NCBI GenBank assembly: GCA_035576005.1
Contig: DATLXH010000120.1
Location: 1-38,691 of the forward strand
DNA: 38,691 bases
DNA from: DATLXH01 sp035576005
GTDB taxonomy: Bacteria > Acidobacteriota > Thermoanaerobaculia > Gp7-AA8
Direction of reading: 5' to 3'
Both the position numbers and the translations under genes were made by a program. Of this stretch, positions 26,293 to 33,814 are shown one piece after another. A model generated the notes under the pieces. That model did not search any database and was not told the DNA's origin. It saw only the letters and a list, made by a program, of their open reading frames with translations. How positions within the stretch are numbered: position 1 is the first letter of the stretch; each line of letters starts with the position of its first letter.

Positions 26293-26487
26293 ATGGAAGA
26301 TGACTTTGAAGAGGGCGAATACGACGAGCAGATCGAACAGCTGATCATGGAGAACGGAATGTTGATTCACAGCGTGATCAACATTCTCGTCCGCAAGGGG
26401 ATCCTCAAGCAGGAAGAAATCGACGTCGAGATGGAAAAGCTCTATGAAGAGATGGAGAAGGTGGAAGATCAGGAAGAGACTTCGTGA
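26293..26487 (+). CDS. Small acidic helical protein, unknown function
   Basis: A 64-residue, strongly acidic protein (starts MEDDFEEGEYDEQIEQ, ends EKVEDQEETS). The middle, LIHSVINILVRKGILKQEEI, looks like a short helix-turn-helix-shaped hairpin of two helices with a 'KGIL..EEI' turn that recurs in many unrelated small proteins. No known family was recognised. ATG 26293 has CGGAGGAG about 5-7 nt upstream, which is strong. It sits alone between a family B and a family C repeat. Confidence 0.72.
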   Translation: MEDDFEEGEYDEQIEQLIMENGMLIHSVINILVRKGILKQEEIDVEMEKLYEEMEKVEDQEETS

Positions 26488-26525
26488 TCCTGTTACTACA
26501 CTGACGCATGACATCCCGACCCCTA

Positions 26526-26686
26526 GTGGAGTGTATTCGATGAATTGGTACCACCTGGCTTGGTCTCGCCGTCGTGAGCTTCGTTGCGACTCCTCAGCAT
26601 AGTCACCACTATTCCTGCGTCGTCGCGCCTCGCCCACGTCGCCGATCCCTTCGCCATCTGGTACCAATTCATCGAATACACTCCAC
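26526..26686. repeat. Family C inverted-repeat element (copy 2)
   Basis: Same 161-bp length and inverted ends as 17641-17801. The left flank is CCTA; the right flank is TCGG, so the TA seen at both edges of copy 1 is kept only on the left. It lies between the small acidic protein gene and the GWxTD gene. Confidence 0.9.
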
Positions 26687-26755
26687 TCGGTCCATGGAAT
26701 AGCGATCTTCCAGAATGGTTGCAATTCCAAACAGCTGTCTAACGGGAGAATCTGC

Positions 26756-28315
26756 ATGAAACTTCGAAACACCTTCGGTGCATTTGCGATCGTTGCAATC
26801 GTTTCCACGGACCTCTCGGCGGCAGTTTCGCCTGACTTGCAGGAGTGGGCAAAAGGACCGGTTCAGTTCCTGATGACCACCGAGGAGCTGCAATCGTGGA
26901 AGGGCCTGAACAGCGATGCGGAGGCACAGGCTTTCATCAACCTGTTCTGGGCGCGTCGTGATCCCACACCTTCGACCCCTGCAAACGAGTACAAAGCGGA
27001 GTTCGACATGAAAGTTACGGTCGCTGACGAGCGTTTCAGCGCCGGGAAGATCAAGGGCTCGCTGACAGACCGTGCGAAGTACCTTTACCTGCTTGGTGCG
27101 CCTTCGCGTTACCGCAAGAGGAATGATCGGCGCCCTATGAATGCCGACAGCGAGACCGTTACCCTGGACCCCGACGGGCGGCCGACCCAGGCCGCGCTCT
27201 CGACAGAGACGTGGTTCTACGACCAAGGCAAGGTTCCGAAGTTTGCGTTAAGCAGCCGCCCGTTCGAGATCGCCTTCATCGATCAGTTTCGAAACGGCCT
27301 GTATAAACTCGGCCGGATCAACAGCGCAAACGCGATTGATCTCGCGAAAAAAGCTGTTCTGGCGGCGATCGTTTCGCCTTCACTCACCCAGGCGCCAACA
27401 TATGCGGCGAAGGGGACTGTAGCGCCGGTCATTACCAGGCCGGCCGTTCCCGCTGCTCCCACAACGACGGCACCGGCCACCTCGTTCAAGAACAGCGCGT
27501 TTGCGCAAACCGTCGCAGACGTGAAAGCAGGAAAGACCGGAGCTTACAAACCGCTCTATTCGACCTACGGCGAAGGGGTCACCACAACCGGTGAGTACTA
27601 CGTACCGCTCCAGCTGTTCGTTCCGAAAGCGCACGGAGTGACTGCCGATAGCAATGCAACCTTCTTCGGAACGATCGAAGATTCGAATGGCCAGGTTGTC
27701 GCTCTCTATGAAGAGCCTGCAAAGCTCACCGCTTCGAAAGAAGACTACTTCTACGATCGCTCAATCGTGCTGCCTTCCGGCAATTACAAAGGCTTCTTCG
27801 GCCTGGCGATCGATGGCAAGCCTGTGATGGTGACCAGCAACAAGATGGAGCTCAAATCCCTCGATAAGGATCTTCCCGGCAGCTCGAAGATGATCCTGTC
27901 GAACAACATCTATCCGCTGACCACTGCCCAGATGCCGACTGACCCGTTTTCTTTTGGCGGAATCAAGGTCGTGCCGAAGGGCGACAAGACGTTCCTCAAC
28001 AGCGACGAGCTCTGGTATTTCATCGAGCTGCGCAACGCCGGCCTTGACGATACCGGCAAGACCAGAATGCAGGTCATCGTTGAAGTCGATCGCACGGTCA
28101 ACAAGAAGAAGGTGACGATGCGCTCGCCTCCTCTGGACGTTCCGGCTGAGCCGCTCAGGGGTGTAGACAAGCACTACGCCCTCGGGAACTCGATACCGCT
28201 GGCGGGCTTCGCGCCAGGCGACTACGTCATTCGCGTCAAGGTCATTGATACGGTGAGCAAACAGAACTACAACTTCACTGAAGATTTCAAGGTCATCGGA
28301 GCGAAGAAGGGCTGA
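26756..28315 (+). CDS. GWxTD-domain protein, secreted
   Basis: A 519-residue exported protein. A signal peptide (MKLRNTFGAFAIVAIVST) leads into the GWxTD domain at about residues 30-150: AFINLFWARRDPTPSTPANE and then KGSLTDRAKYLYLLGAPSRY, where the Trp of the name motif is replaced (GSLTD). A Pro/Ala/Thr linker (about 200-245) precedes two beta-rich domains to the C-terminus. GWxTD proteins are common in Acidobacteriota, Gemmatimonadota and Bacteroidota; function is unknown. GGGAG lies about 8 nt upstream of the ATG. The TGA overlaps the ribBA start (TGATG), so the two are translationally coupled, although no functional link is known. Confidence 0.85.
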   Translation: MKLRNTFGAFAIVAIVSTDLSAAVSPDLQEWAKGPVQFLMTTEELQSWKGLNSDAEAQAFINLFWARRDPTPSTPANEYKAEFDMKVTVADERFSAGKIKGSLTDRAKYLYLLGAPSRYRKRNDRRPMNADSETVTLDPDGRPTQAALSTETWFYDQGKVPKFALSSRPFEIAFIDQFRNGLYKLGRINSANAIDLAKKAVLAAIVSPSLTQAPTYAAKGTVAPVITRPAVPAAPTTTAPATSFKNSAFAQTVADVKAGKTGAYKPLYSTYGEGVTTTGEYYVPLQLFVPKAHGVTADSNATFFGTIEDSNGQVVALYEEPAKLTASKEDYFYDRSIVLPSGNYKGFFGLAIDGKPVMVTSNKMELKSLDKDLPGSSKMILSNNIYPLTTAQMPTDPFSFGGIKVVPKGDKTFLNSDELWYFIELRNAGLDDTGKTRMQVIVEVDRTVNKKKVTMRSPPLDVPAEPLRGVDKHYALGNSIPLAGFAPGDYVIRVKVIDTVSKQNYNFTEDFKVIGAKKG

Positions 28316-29517
28316 TGCCTTCCGCGACCGTCGAAGAGGCCGCAGAGCTCTATCGTCGTGGGGAGTTCGTCATCATTGTCGATGACGAGGACCGCGAGAA
28401 CGAGGGAGATCTCTGCATTGCCGGCGAGAAGGTCACCCCCGAGGCGATCAACTTCATGGCGACTCACGGTCGCGGACTTATCTGCCTGGCCCTCACCGAG
28501 GAGCGCTGCGATGAGTTGCAGCTCCCGCTGATGGTCGAGAACAACACCTCGAACTACGGGACAGCGTTCTGCGTCTCGATCGAAGCGCGCGGCCGTGTTA
28601 CGACCGGGATCTCGGCCAGAGATCGCTCGGAGACTGTGCGGGTCGCAATCGATCCGCGCAGCAAGCCGGCTGATCTCCTCCGACCTGGTCACGTTTTTCC
28701 TCTTCGCGCGAGAAAGGGCGGCGTTCTGAAACGAGCGGGTCAGACCGAGGCCTCTGTCGATCTGGCGTCGATTGCGGGAATGAGTCCGGCCGCCGTGATC
28801 TGCGAGATCATGAATGTCGACGGAACGATGGCGCGACTTCCAGACCTTCGCGAGTTCGCCCTCAAGCACGACCTCAAGGTCATCACGGTCGCAGACCTCA
28901 TCAAGTACCGCATGACCAACGAACGACATATCCAGAGGGCGGCCTCACCCAGACTTCCGACCACCTACGGTGACTTCAGGGTTTACGCCTACAAAAACGA
29001 TATCAACAATGAAGAGCATGTTGCGCTCGTCATGGGTGAGATCGAGGAGCAGGACGAAGTGCTGGTGCGAGTGCACTCATCCTGTCTCACGGGTGATGTC
29101 TTCAAATCCTTGCGCTGTGATTGTGGCGATCAGCTCAACCGTGCGTTCGAACTGGTCTCCGCCGCGGGCAAGGGAGTCATCCTCTACCTTCTTCAGGAGG
29201 GTAGGGGCATCGGACTCGTCAATAAGCTGAGGGCGTACGAGTTCCAGGATCAGGGCCACGACACCATCGAAGCGAACGCGAAGCTCGGGTTCGCCCCCGA
29301 CATTCGCGATTACGGCACGGGCTCGCAGATTCTCCGCGATCTGGGCGTAACGAAGATCCGTCTGCTCACCAACAACCCTGCGAAATTCGTCGCCATCGAA
29401 GGATTCGGTCTCAAGATCGTCGAGCGGATTCCTCTGGAGATTGCGCCGTCAAACGATACTCGGCGTTATCTCGAGGCTAAGAAGCAGAAGCTTGGGCATA
29501 TGCTCGAGCTCGTGTAG
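28315..29517 (+). CDS. ribBA: Bifunctional DHBP synthase / GTP cyclohydrolase II
   Basis: Riboflavin pathway enzyme that supplies both precursors: 3,4-dihydroxy-2-butanone-4-phosphate from ribulose-5-phosphate (N-terminal half) and the pyrimidine from GTP (C-terminal half). RibB motifs include VDDEDRENEGDLCIAGE and THGRGLICLAL; RibA motifs include the zinc-binding SSCLTGDVFKSLRCDCG (three cysteines) and QEGRGIGLVNKLRAYEFQD. Length of 400 residues is standard. Its ATG overlaps the stop of the GWxTD gene. No FMN riboswitch was seen. Confidence 0.97.
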   Translation: MPSATVEEAAELYRRGEFVIIVDDEDRENEGDLCIAGEKVTPEAINFMATHGRGLICLALTEERCDELQLPLMVENNTSNYGTAFCVSIEARGRVTTGISARDRSETVRVAIDPRSKPADLLRPGHVFPLRARKGGVLKRAGQTEASVDLASIAGMSPAAVICEIMNVDGTMARLPDLREFALKHDLKVITVADLIKYRMTNERHIQRAASPRLPTTYGDFRVYAYKNDINNEEHVALVMGEIEEQDEVLVRVHSSCLTGDVFKSLRCDCGDQLNRAFELVSAAGKGVILYLLQEGRGIGLVNKLRAYEFQDQGHDTIEANAKLGFAPDIRDYGTGSQILRDLGVTKIRLLTNNPAKFVAIEGFGLKIVERIPLEIAPSNDTRRYLEAKKQKLGHMLELV

Positions 29518-29603
29518 CGCCCCTTGCATTTTTTACGGGGCCGAGGGTGGAGCTCGAAGGGCCAGCCGCCGCAAAATTTCCTGAAGCCGGAGAGCGATCG
29601 ACG

Positions 29604-30305
29604 ATGTCCCACACAGGTCCCATTCTCGAAGGCATTGGCCGAACTGATTACGAGCGTTATGTAAGGGTCGAGGAGCTTTTGAGACTTCAGAAGCCGATCG
29701 AAGATCTGATCCACCCCGAAGAGCGGTTGTTCCAGACAACGCATCAGACTGCGGAGATCTGGCTCAAGCACATCGACTACGAGATTGACCGCGCCGCGGC
29801 GGCCATTGTCGCGACAGAGCCCGAAGAGGCAGCCGACCTGCTCGAGCGCAGCACGAAGCTCCTTGATCTTCTCCGTGCACAGATCGTCATTCTCGAAACC
29901 ATGGCGCCCGCTGACTACCATGTGATTCGCGTTTCTTCCCTCGGCCGTGGAAGCGGGCAGGAGTCGCCCGGCTTCCAGAAGCTGCTCGACGTCGGCCGGC
30001 GTGTCTGGCCACCCTTCGAGGCTCTCCTGTCCCGCAAGGGCCTGACGGTGATCGAGATCGAGCGTAAGCCGCGCGATCATCGAGAGCTCTTCCGTCTCAT
30101 CCAGGGGATGCTCAACTATGACTCGGCCTTCATGAAGTGGCGATACACGCACATGCGTCTGGCAATGCGGATCATCGGATCGAAAGTGATGTCACTCAAG
30201 AGTGTTCCAGTCGCGCAGCTCGAGGTTGGTACGCGTGAGGCGCTTTTCCCCGTCCTGTGGGACAACATCAGCAATCTGACCGGCGAGTTCAAGCCGGAAT
30301 ATTGA
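29604..30305 (+). CDS. Tryptophan 2,3-dioxygenase family heme protein (short form)
   Basis: A 233-residue, all-helical heme protein of the TDO family, which opens the indole ring of tryptophan using oxygen. The N-terminal YERYVRVEELLRLQ, the distal-pocket THQTAEIWLKH (His47) and the proximal heme ligand block KWRYTHMRLAMRIIGSK (His182) are present, and LGRGSGQESPGFQ matches the conserved Ser-Gly-x-Gln region. The protein is shorter than classical TDO (about 270-280 residues) and, after IIGSK, lacks the GTGGSSG loop that closes over substrate; it reads VMSLKSVPVAQL. It may therefore use a modified substrate. Start ATG 29604 has GGAG about 11 nt upstream. It follows ribBA by 86 nt. Confidence 0.87.
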   Translation: MSHTGPILEGIGRTDYERYVRVEELLRLQKPIEDLIHPEERLFQTTHQTAEIWLKHIDYEIDRAAAAIVATEPEEAADLLERSTKLLDLLRAQIVILETMAPADYHVIRVSSLGRGSGQESPGFQKLLDVGRRVWPPFEALLSRKGLTVIEIERKPRDHRELFRLIQGMLNYDSAFMKWRYTHMRLAMRIIGSKVMSLKSVPVAQLEVGTREALFPVLWDNISNLTGEFKPEY

Positions 30306-30485
30306 GTCTCGAGACTTCTGACCGGGATGGCAACGATGTTTGCTGAGCGTTTCCGAAGTTTTCGGATCCCGGAAATCCTGCAGCGACGTTTTCCGGCCTG
30401 TGTCAACGGAGCCAATTCGCTTTTTCCTGATTTGATTCGACTTGCCGTCCCGGGCGTTACGCGAACGTCACAGATCCGAACTTTC

Positions 30486-30514
30486 TTGACGCTTCAAAAG
30501 TCGATCTCTATACT
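30486..30514 (+). promoter_or_regulatory. Sigma-70-type promoter of the TPR-TonB-ExbBD operon
   Basis: TTGACG at 30486-30491 and TATACT at 30509-30514 with a 17-nt spacer, an excellent match to the housekeeping consensus. Transcription would begin near 30521, leaving an 80-nt leader. The upstream gap (30306-30485) holds nothing else I can name. Confidence 0.7.
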
Positions 30515-30529
30515 CCGTCTCCGATCGCC

Positions 30530-30556
30530 CGCTGAGTGGCGAAACGCCACTCAGCG
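30530..30556 (+). promoter_or_regulatory. Perfect 12-bp hairpin in the 5' leader
   Basis: CGCTGAGTGGCG (30530-30541), loop AAA, CGCCACTCAGCG (30545-30556). It starts a few bases after the predicted transcription start and ends 43 nt before the ATG. There is no T-run behind it, so it is not an intrinsic terminator. It could stabilise the mRNA 5' end or be a DNA operator palindrome. Confidence 0.7.
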
Positions 30557-30599
30557 CTCCATCAAGCCTGCGACGAATAATCGGGGAGTCCACAAACTG

Positions 30600-31403
30600 A
30601 TGAAGAAGAAGTTGTGCCTTTCCGCGGCACTCATTCTTTCCTTGCAACTGGTTGGCTGCAGCAAGATCAACGGCCGCATCGCAATCCGCGAGGCCAACGA
30701 TCTGTACGCGCAGGAGAATTGGGCTGGCGCGCTCAAGCAATACGAGCGTGCGCGTAAGATTGATCCCTCTTTCCCGGAGATCGACCGGCTCATTGGATAC
30801 TGCAACATAGGCCTCTACAAACCAGAGGAGCCTTCGCCGCAGAATGAGAAGTTCGCGGACGCGGCGATTCGGGAGTTGCAGGGCTACCTGCGCAAGCGGC
30901 CCGATGACACGGTCGCGCGCGAGGCGATGATCAATACGCTGCTGAACGCGAACCGAACGTCGCAGGCCATCGACTACTTCCGGAGCTATCTCACGTCTCA
31001 CCCGAACGATCTCGACGCAGTCAAGTCGATCGCCACGCTTTACGCGAAAGCGGGGAACTTCGACGAGTCGCTCAACTGGTATCAGAAGATCACGGTGATC
31101 GATGCGAAGAATCCCGAGTCGTACTACATCTTCGGAGTGGTCTGTTACGAGAAGGTGGCGAAAGATCCACCTCCTCTCGTTGCTGACAGGCTGTCCCTGA
31201 TCGAGCGGGGAAAAGCAGCTCTGCAGAAATCTATTGACCTGAAACCTGATTACTTTGAGTCAATGGCCTACCTGAACCTTCTCTACCGCCAGCAGGCGCT
31301 CCTCGAGAGTGACCCGGTCAAACAGCAGGCGCTAATCGCTCAGGCTGACACGATTCGTGGGCGGGCCATGCAGATCATCAAAGACAAGAAGAAGGCAACT
31401 TAG
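30600..31403 (+). CDS. TPR-repeat lipoprotein
   Basis: A 267-residue exported lipoprotein. The signal sequence ends in the lipobox LVGC (Cys near residue 20), followed by an Ala-rich helix and at least three tetratricopeptide repeats (for example ANDLYAQENWAGALKQYERA, then LYAKAGNFDESLNWYQKITV) up to about residue 240. TPRs bind partner proteins. It is the first gene behind the promoter at 30486 and lies 8 nt before the TonB gene. GGGGAG is about 11 nt upstream of the ATG. Inference: a periplasmic or outer-membrane-facing partner of the TonB/ExbBD machine. Confidence 0.88.
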   Translation: MKKKLCLSAALILSLQLVGCSKINGRIAIREANDLYAQENWAGALKQYERARKIDPSFPEIDRLIGYCNIGLYKPEEPSPQNEKFADAAIRELQGYLRKRPDDTVAREAMINTLLNANRTSQAIDYFRSYLTSHPNDLDAVKSIATLYAKAGNFDESLNWYQKITVIDAKNPESYYIFGVVCYEKVAKDPPPLVADRLSLIERGKAALQKSIDLKPDYFESMAYLNLLYRQQALLESDPVKQQALIAQADTIRGRAMQIIKDKKKAT

Positions 31404-31410
31404 GAATCCA

Positions 31411-32163
31411 ATGTTCGAAACTACGGTGGTCGAGTCGAGAAAGCAGAAGTTCGGCATCCAGAAGTACATGACACTTCCCGTATCGCTCGCAATCCACCTC
31501 ATCGCCGGGGCAGGCGCTCTTTTCGCAGCCGTCTGGAACGTTGATTTCCCGTTGAATTCTCCAGCCCAGGTCGCGCAGTTCTCGACCGTTGCCGCACCTC
31601 CTCCTCCGCCACCCCCTCCACCTCCTCCGCCAGCGAAGGCGAAGTCGACACCGACTTCCGTGGTGAGAGTGGACGTCCCCAGAGACATCATGAACATGGC
31701 CCCGACGACCATCTCCGAGAAGGTTCCGGAAGTGTCAACGGAGGATGCCGGAGTTGAAGGGGGAGTTGAAGGGGGAGTCGAGGGTGGTGTAGCTGGCGGT
31801 GTCGTTGGTGGCGTTGTAGGCGGTGTGGTCGGCGGCATCGTCACCGATGCGCCTGCCCCTCCTCCGCCAGCAGGACCGTTGCGCGTCGGAGGCGACGTCA
31901 AGGCCCCGGTCAAGATCAACGAAGTGCAGCCGGTGTATCCGGAGGTCGCCCGTAAGGCGCGCGTCGCCGGGATTGTGATCGTCGAGTGCACAATCGACAA
32001 GAGCGGTGCAGTGCGTGATGTGAAAGTGTTAAAAGGACTGCCGTTCGGACTCGACGCAGCCGCTGTGGAAGCCGTGAAACGCTGGCGGTTCAAACCAGGC
32101 ACGCTGAACGGTCAGCCTGTCGATGTTCTATTCAATCTCACAGTCAACTTCAAATTGAACTAA
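31411..32163 (+). CDS. TonB-family energy transducer
   Basis: A 250-residue protein that carries proton-motive energy from ExbBD to the outer membrane. One membrane anchor (about residues 20-43), a run of twelve prolines (about 64-75), a Gly-Val repeat (about 114-142), then the TonB C-terminal domain VQPVYPEVARKARVAGIVIV to the end FNLTVNFKLN. The Pro-rich span of classical TonB is partly replaced by the Gly-Val tract. ATG 31411 follows the lipoprotein stop by 7 nt. Its genes-of-function neighbours ExbB and two ExbD follow directly. Confidence 0.93.
   Translation: MFETTVVESRKQKFGIQKYMTLPVSLAIHLIAGAGALFAAVWNVDFPLNSPAQVAQFSTVAAPPPPPPPPPPPPAKAKSTPTSVVRVDVPRDIMNMAPTTISEKVPEVSTEDAGVEGGVEGGVEGGVAGGVVGGVVGGVVGGIVTDAPAPPPPAGPLRVGGDVKAPVKINEVQPVYPEVARKARVAGIVIVECTIDKSGAVRDVKVLKGLPFGLDAAAVEAVKRWRFKPGTLNGQPVDVLFNLTVNFKLN
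31750..31833 (+). repeat. 12-nt tandem repeat encoding Gly-Val-x-Gly units
   Basis: Seven in-frame 12-base units encode GVEG x3, GVAG, then GVVG x3 inside the TonB protein. The first units are near-identical at DNA level (GGAGTTGAAGGG), the later ones diverged, as expected from slippage followed by drift. Confidence 0.85.
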
Positions 32164-32209
32164 ACACACTTGCCGCGGGTCGCCGCGTCGAGCTAGGAGG
32201 GGAATCACA

Positions 32210-32908
32210 ATGGATATGAGTCCGGTAGCACTCTGGAATTCGATGGGTTTCGTCGGAAAGGCCGTCGTCGTGTTGATGGCTCTGATGTCGGTCTATTCGC
32301 TGTGGGTCATGGTCGAGCGGATGATCGTCTACACTCAGGCGAAGAACCAGTCGCTCAAGCTGATTGGTGCTCTGTCGAACGTTCTGACACGGAGCGCTTA
32401 CCAGGACGCGATCGACGTGACGAAAAAGTTCAAGCAGAGTCATCTCGCGAAGGTCATTGCAGCAGGCCTTCTTGAATTCGAAGCCATCCGACGCGACAAG
32501 CGTCACACCGATCCTGAACTGATGGTCGAAGCAGCGCGTCAGGGTATGGATCGCACCGCGATGATCACCGTAGCCGAGCTCAAGGAGAACCTGGGGGCCC
32601 TGGCAACCATCGGCGCGACCGCCCCGTTCGTCGGTCTCTTCGGAACCGTCATGGGAATCATCCGCGCGTTCGAAGGCATGGCGAAATCGGGCGGTGGTAT
32701 CGCGTCGGTCTCCGCCGGTATCGCTGAAGCACTCCTGACTACTGCCGGCGGACTTCTCGTCGCAATTCCCGCGGTCTGGGCATACAACTACTTTCAGAAC
32801 CGTCTCGATCGCTTTACCGTCGAGATGTCGAATTCCGGTTCCGAGATGAGCATTTACTTCCTCAAAGAGGCGGAGATGGGAAATGAAGCAAAGACATCTG
32901 TCGGCTAA
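32210..32908 (+). CDS. MotA/TolQ/ExbB proton channel protein
   Basis: A 232-residue inner-membrane protein with three membrane helices: about residues 14-36, then a pair in the C-terminal half (IGATAPFVGLFGTVMGIIRA, and LLTTAGGLLVAIPAVWAYNY). The Thr- and Pro-containing TAPFVGLFGTV block is the ExbB/TolQ hallmark. It forms the proton channel with ExbD and drives TonB. A very strong AGGAGGGG lies about 8 nt upstream of the ATG. It overlaps the first ExbD gene by 26 nt. Confidence 0.94.
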   Translation: MDMSPVALWNSMGFVGKAVVVLMALMSVYSLWVMVERMIVYTQAKNQSLKLIGALSNVLTRSAYQDAIDVTKKFKQSHLAKVIAAGLLEFEAIRRDKRHTDPELMVEAARQGMDRTAMITVAELKENLGALATIGATAPFVGLFGTVMGIIRAFEGMAKSGGGIASVSAGIAEALLTTAGGLLVAIPAVWAYNYFQNRLDRFTVEMSNSGSEMSIYFLKEAEMGNEAKTSVG

Positions 32909-33329
32909 CTCGCTCCGAAAAGTCGGCGCACGTCGACTCACCTCGGATATCAATGTCACGCCGCTGGTCGACGTCTGCCTGGTGCTGCTGATCATTTTCA
33001 TGGTCGTCACGCCGATGCTGCAGAAGGGAATCCCCGTCAACCTTCCCAGCACCGACACTCCCGAGAAAACGCCCGATACGGCAAAACAGCTTCAGATTTC
33101 CGTCAAGGCCGACGGCACACTCTATGTGGGTTCGAATGTCATCCGCACGGACCAGCTCGAGAGCTCGCTGAAGGCAATCCACGAGGAGAGCCCCGACCGT
33201 GAGATCGCGGTGAAAGGGGACCGGCTCGTGAAATATGGCGACGTGCTTCATGTCCTCAAGGCCTGCCGCGAAGTCGGGTTCCAGGACGTAGGTCTCATCT
33301 CCCAACCAAAGAAGAGCGGCGAGGGCTAA
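32883..33329 (+). CDS. ExbD/TolR-type biopolymer transport protein (first copy)
   Basis: A 148-residue protein with a short cytoplasmic N-terminus, one membrane helix carrying the proton-conducting Asp (NVTPLVDVCLVLLIIFMVV, Asp near residue 30) and a periplasmic domain ending GFQDVGLISQPKK. GGAGATGGG just upstream of the ATG serves as ribosome site inside the ExbB gene. It is followed 3 nt later by a second ExbD gene; this copy has a Thr/Lys-rich linker (STDTPEKTPDTAKQ) after the membrane helix. Confidence 0.94.
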   Translation: MKQRHLSANSLRKVGARRLTSDINVTPLVDVCLVLLIIFMVVTPMLQKGIPVNLPSTDTPEKTPDTAKQLQISVKADGTLYVGSNVIRTDQLESSLKAIHEESPDREIAVKGDRLVKYGDVLHVLKACREVGFQDVGLISQPKKSGEG

Positions 33330-33332
33330 GAT

Positions 33333-33746
33333 ATGCAGGTCGGTGGCGGCGGTTCAGTCAATTCAGAGATCAACGTCACACCGCTGGTTGATGTCGTTCT
33401 CGTTCTCCTGATCATATTCATGGTCATCTCTCCCGTCGTGCAGATGGGGTATCTCGTCAAGGTTCCCCCAAAAGCTCCCCCGGTCCCCTCCAATCTGACT
33501 CCCGATCAAATCATCTTCCGGCTTCTCCCGGACAACCGGGTCCTCATCAACAAGGATGAGATGACGATGACCGAGTTTCCTCAACGGGTACGAGAAATCC
33601 TGAAAGGAAACACCAGCAAGATGGTCTTCTTTTCCGGAGATCCGACGGTGGATTACGACTCGACCTTGAGATTCCTCGACCTTGCCAAGGCAAGCGGCGC
33701 ACAGAACATCGGAATCATCGTCGAAGACATCGGCGCAACGCCATAG
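33333..33746 (+). CDS. ExbD/TolR-type biopolymer transport protein (second copy)
   Basis: A 137-residue paralogue of the preceding gene. The membrane helix is NVTPLVDVVLVLLIIFMVIS with the same essential Asp, and the periplasmic domain ends ASGAQNIGIIVED. The linker is proline-rich (VPPKAPPVPSN) in contrast to the first copy. Two different ExbD proteins may form a hetero-dimer in the channel. The ATG lies 3 nt after the previous stop. Confidence 0.93.
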   Translation: MQVGGGGSVNSEINVTPLVDVVLVLLIIFMVISPVVQMGYLVKVPPKAPPVPSNLTPDQIIFRLLPDNRVLINKDEMTMTEFPQRVREILKGNTSKMVFFSGDPTVDYDSTLRFLDLAKASGAQNIGIIVEDIGATP

Positions 33747-33814
33747 CCAGAGACCTCGACTCCGCGCAATCTGTAGAAGCAGCCCCGGAGCGGAGTGAGC
33801 CTCCACCTCGGTCG

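Noticed and set aside
29517..29545. Possible terminator GCCCC...GGGGC behind ribBA
   Set aside because: Only a 5-bp stem with a 13-base loop; the T-run is inside the loop, not after the stem.
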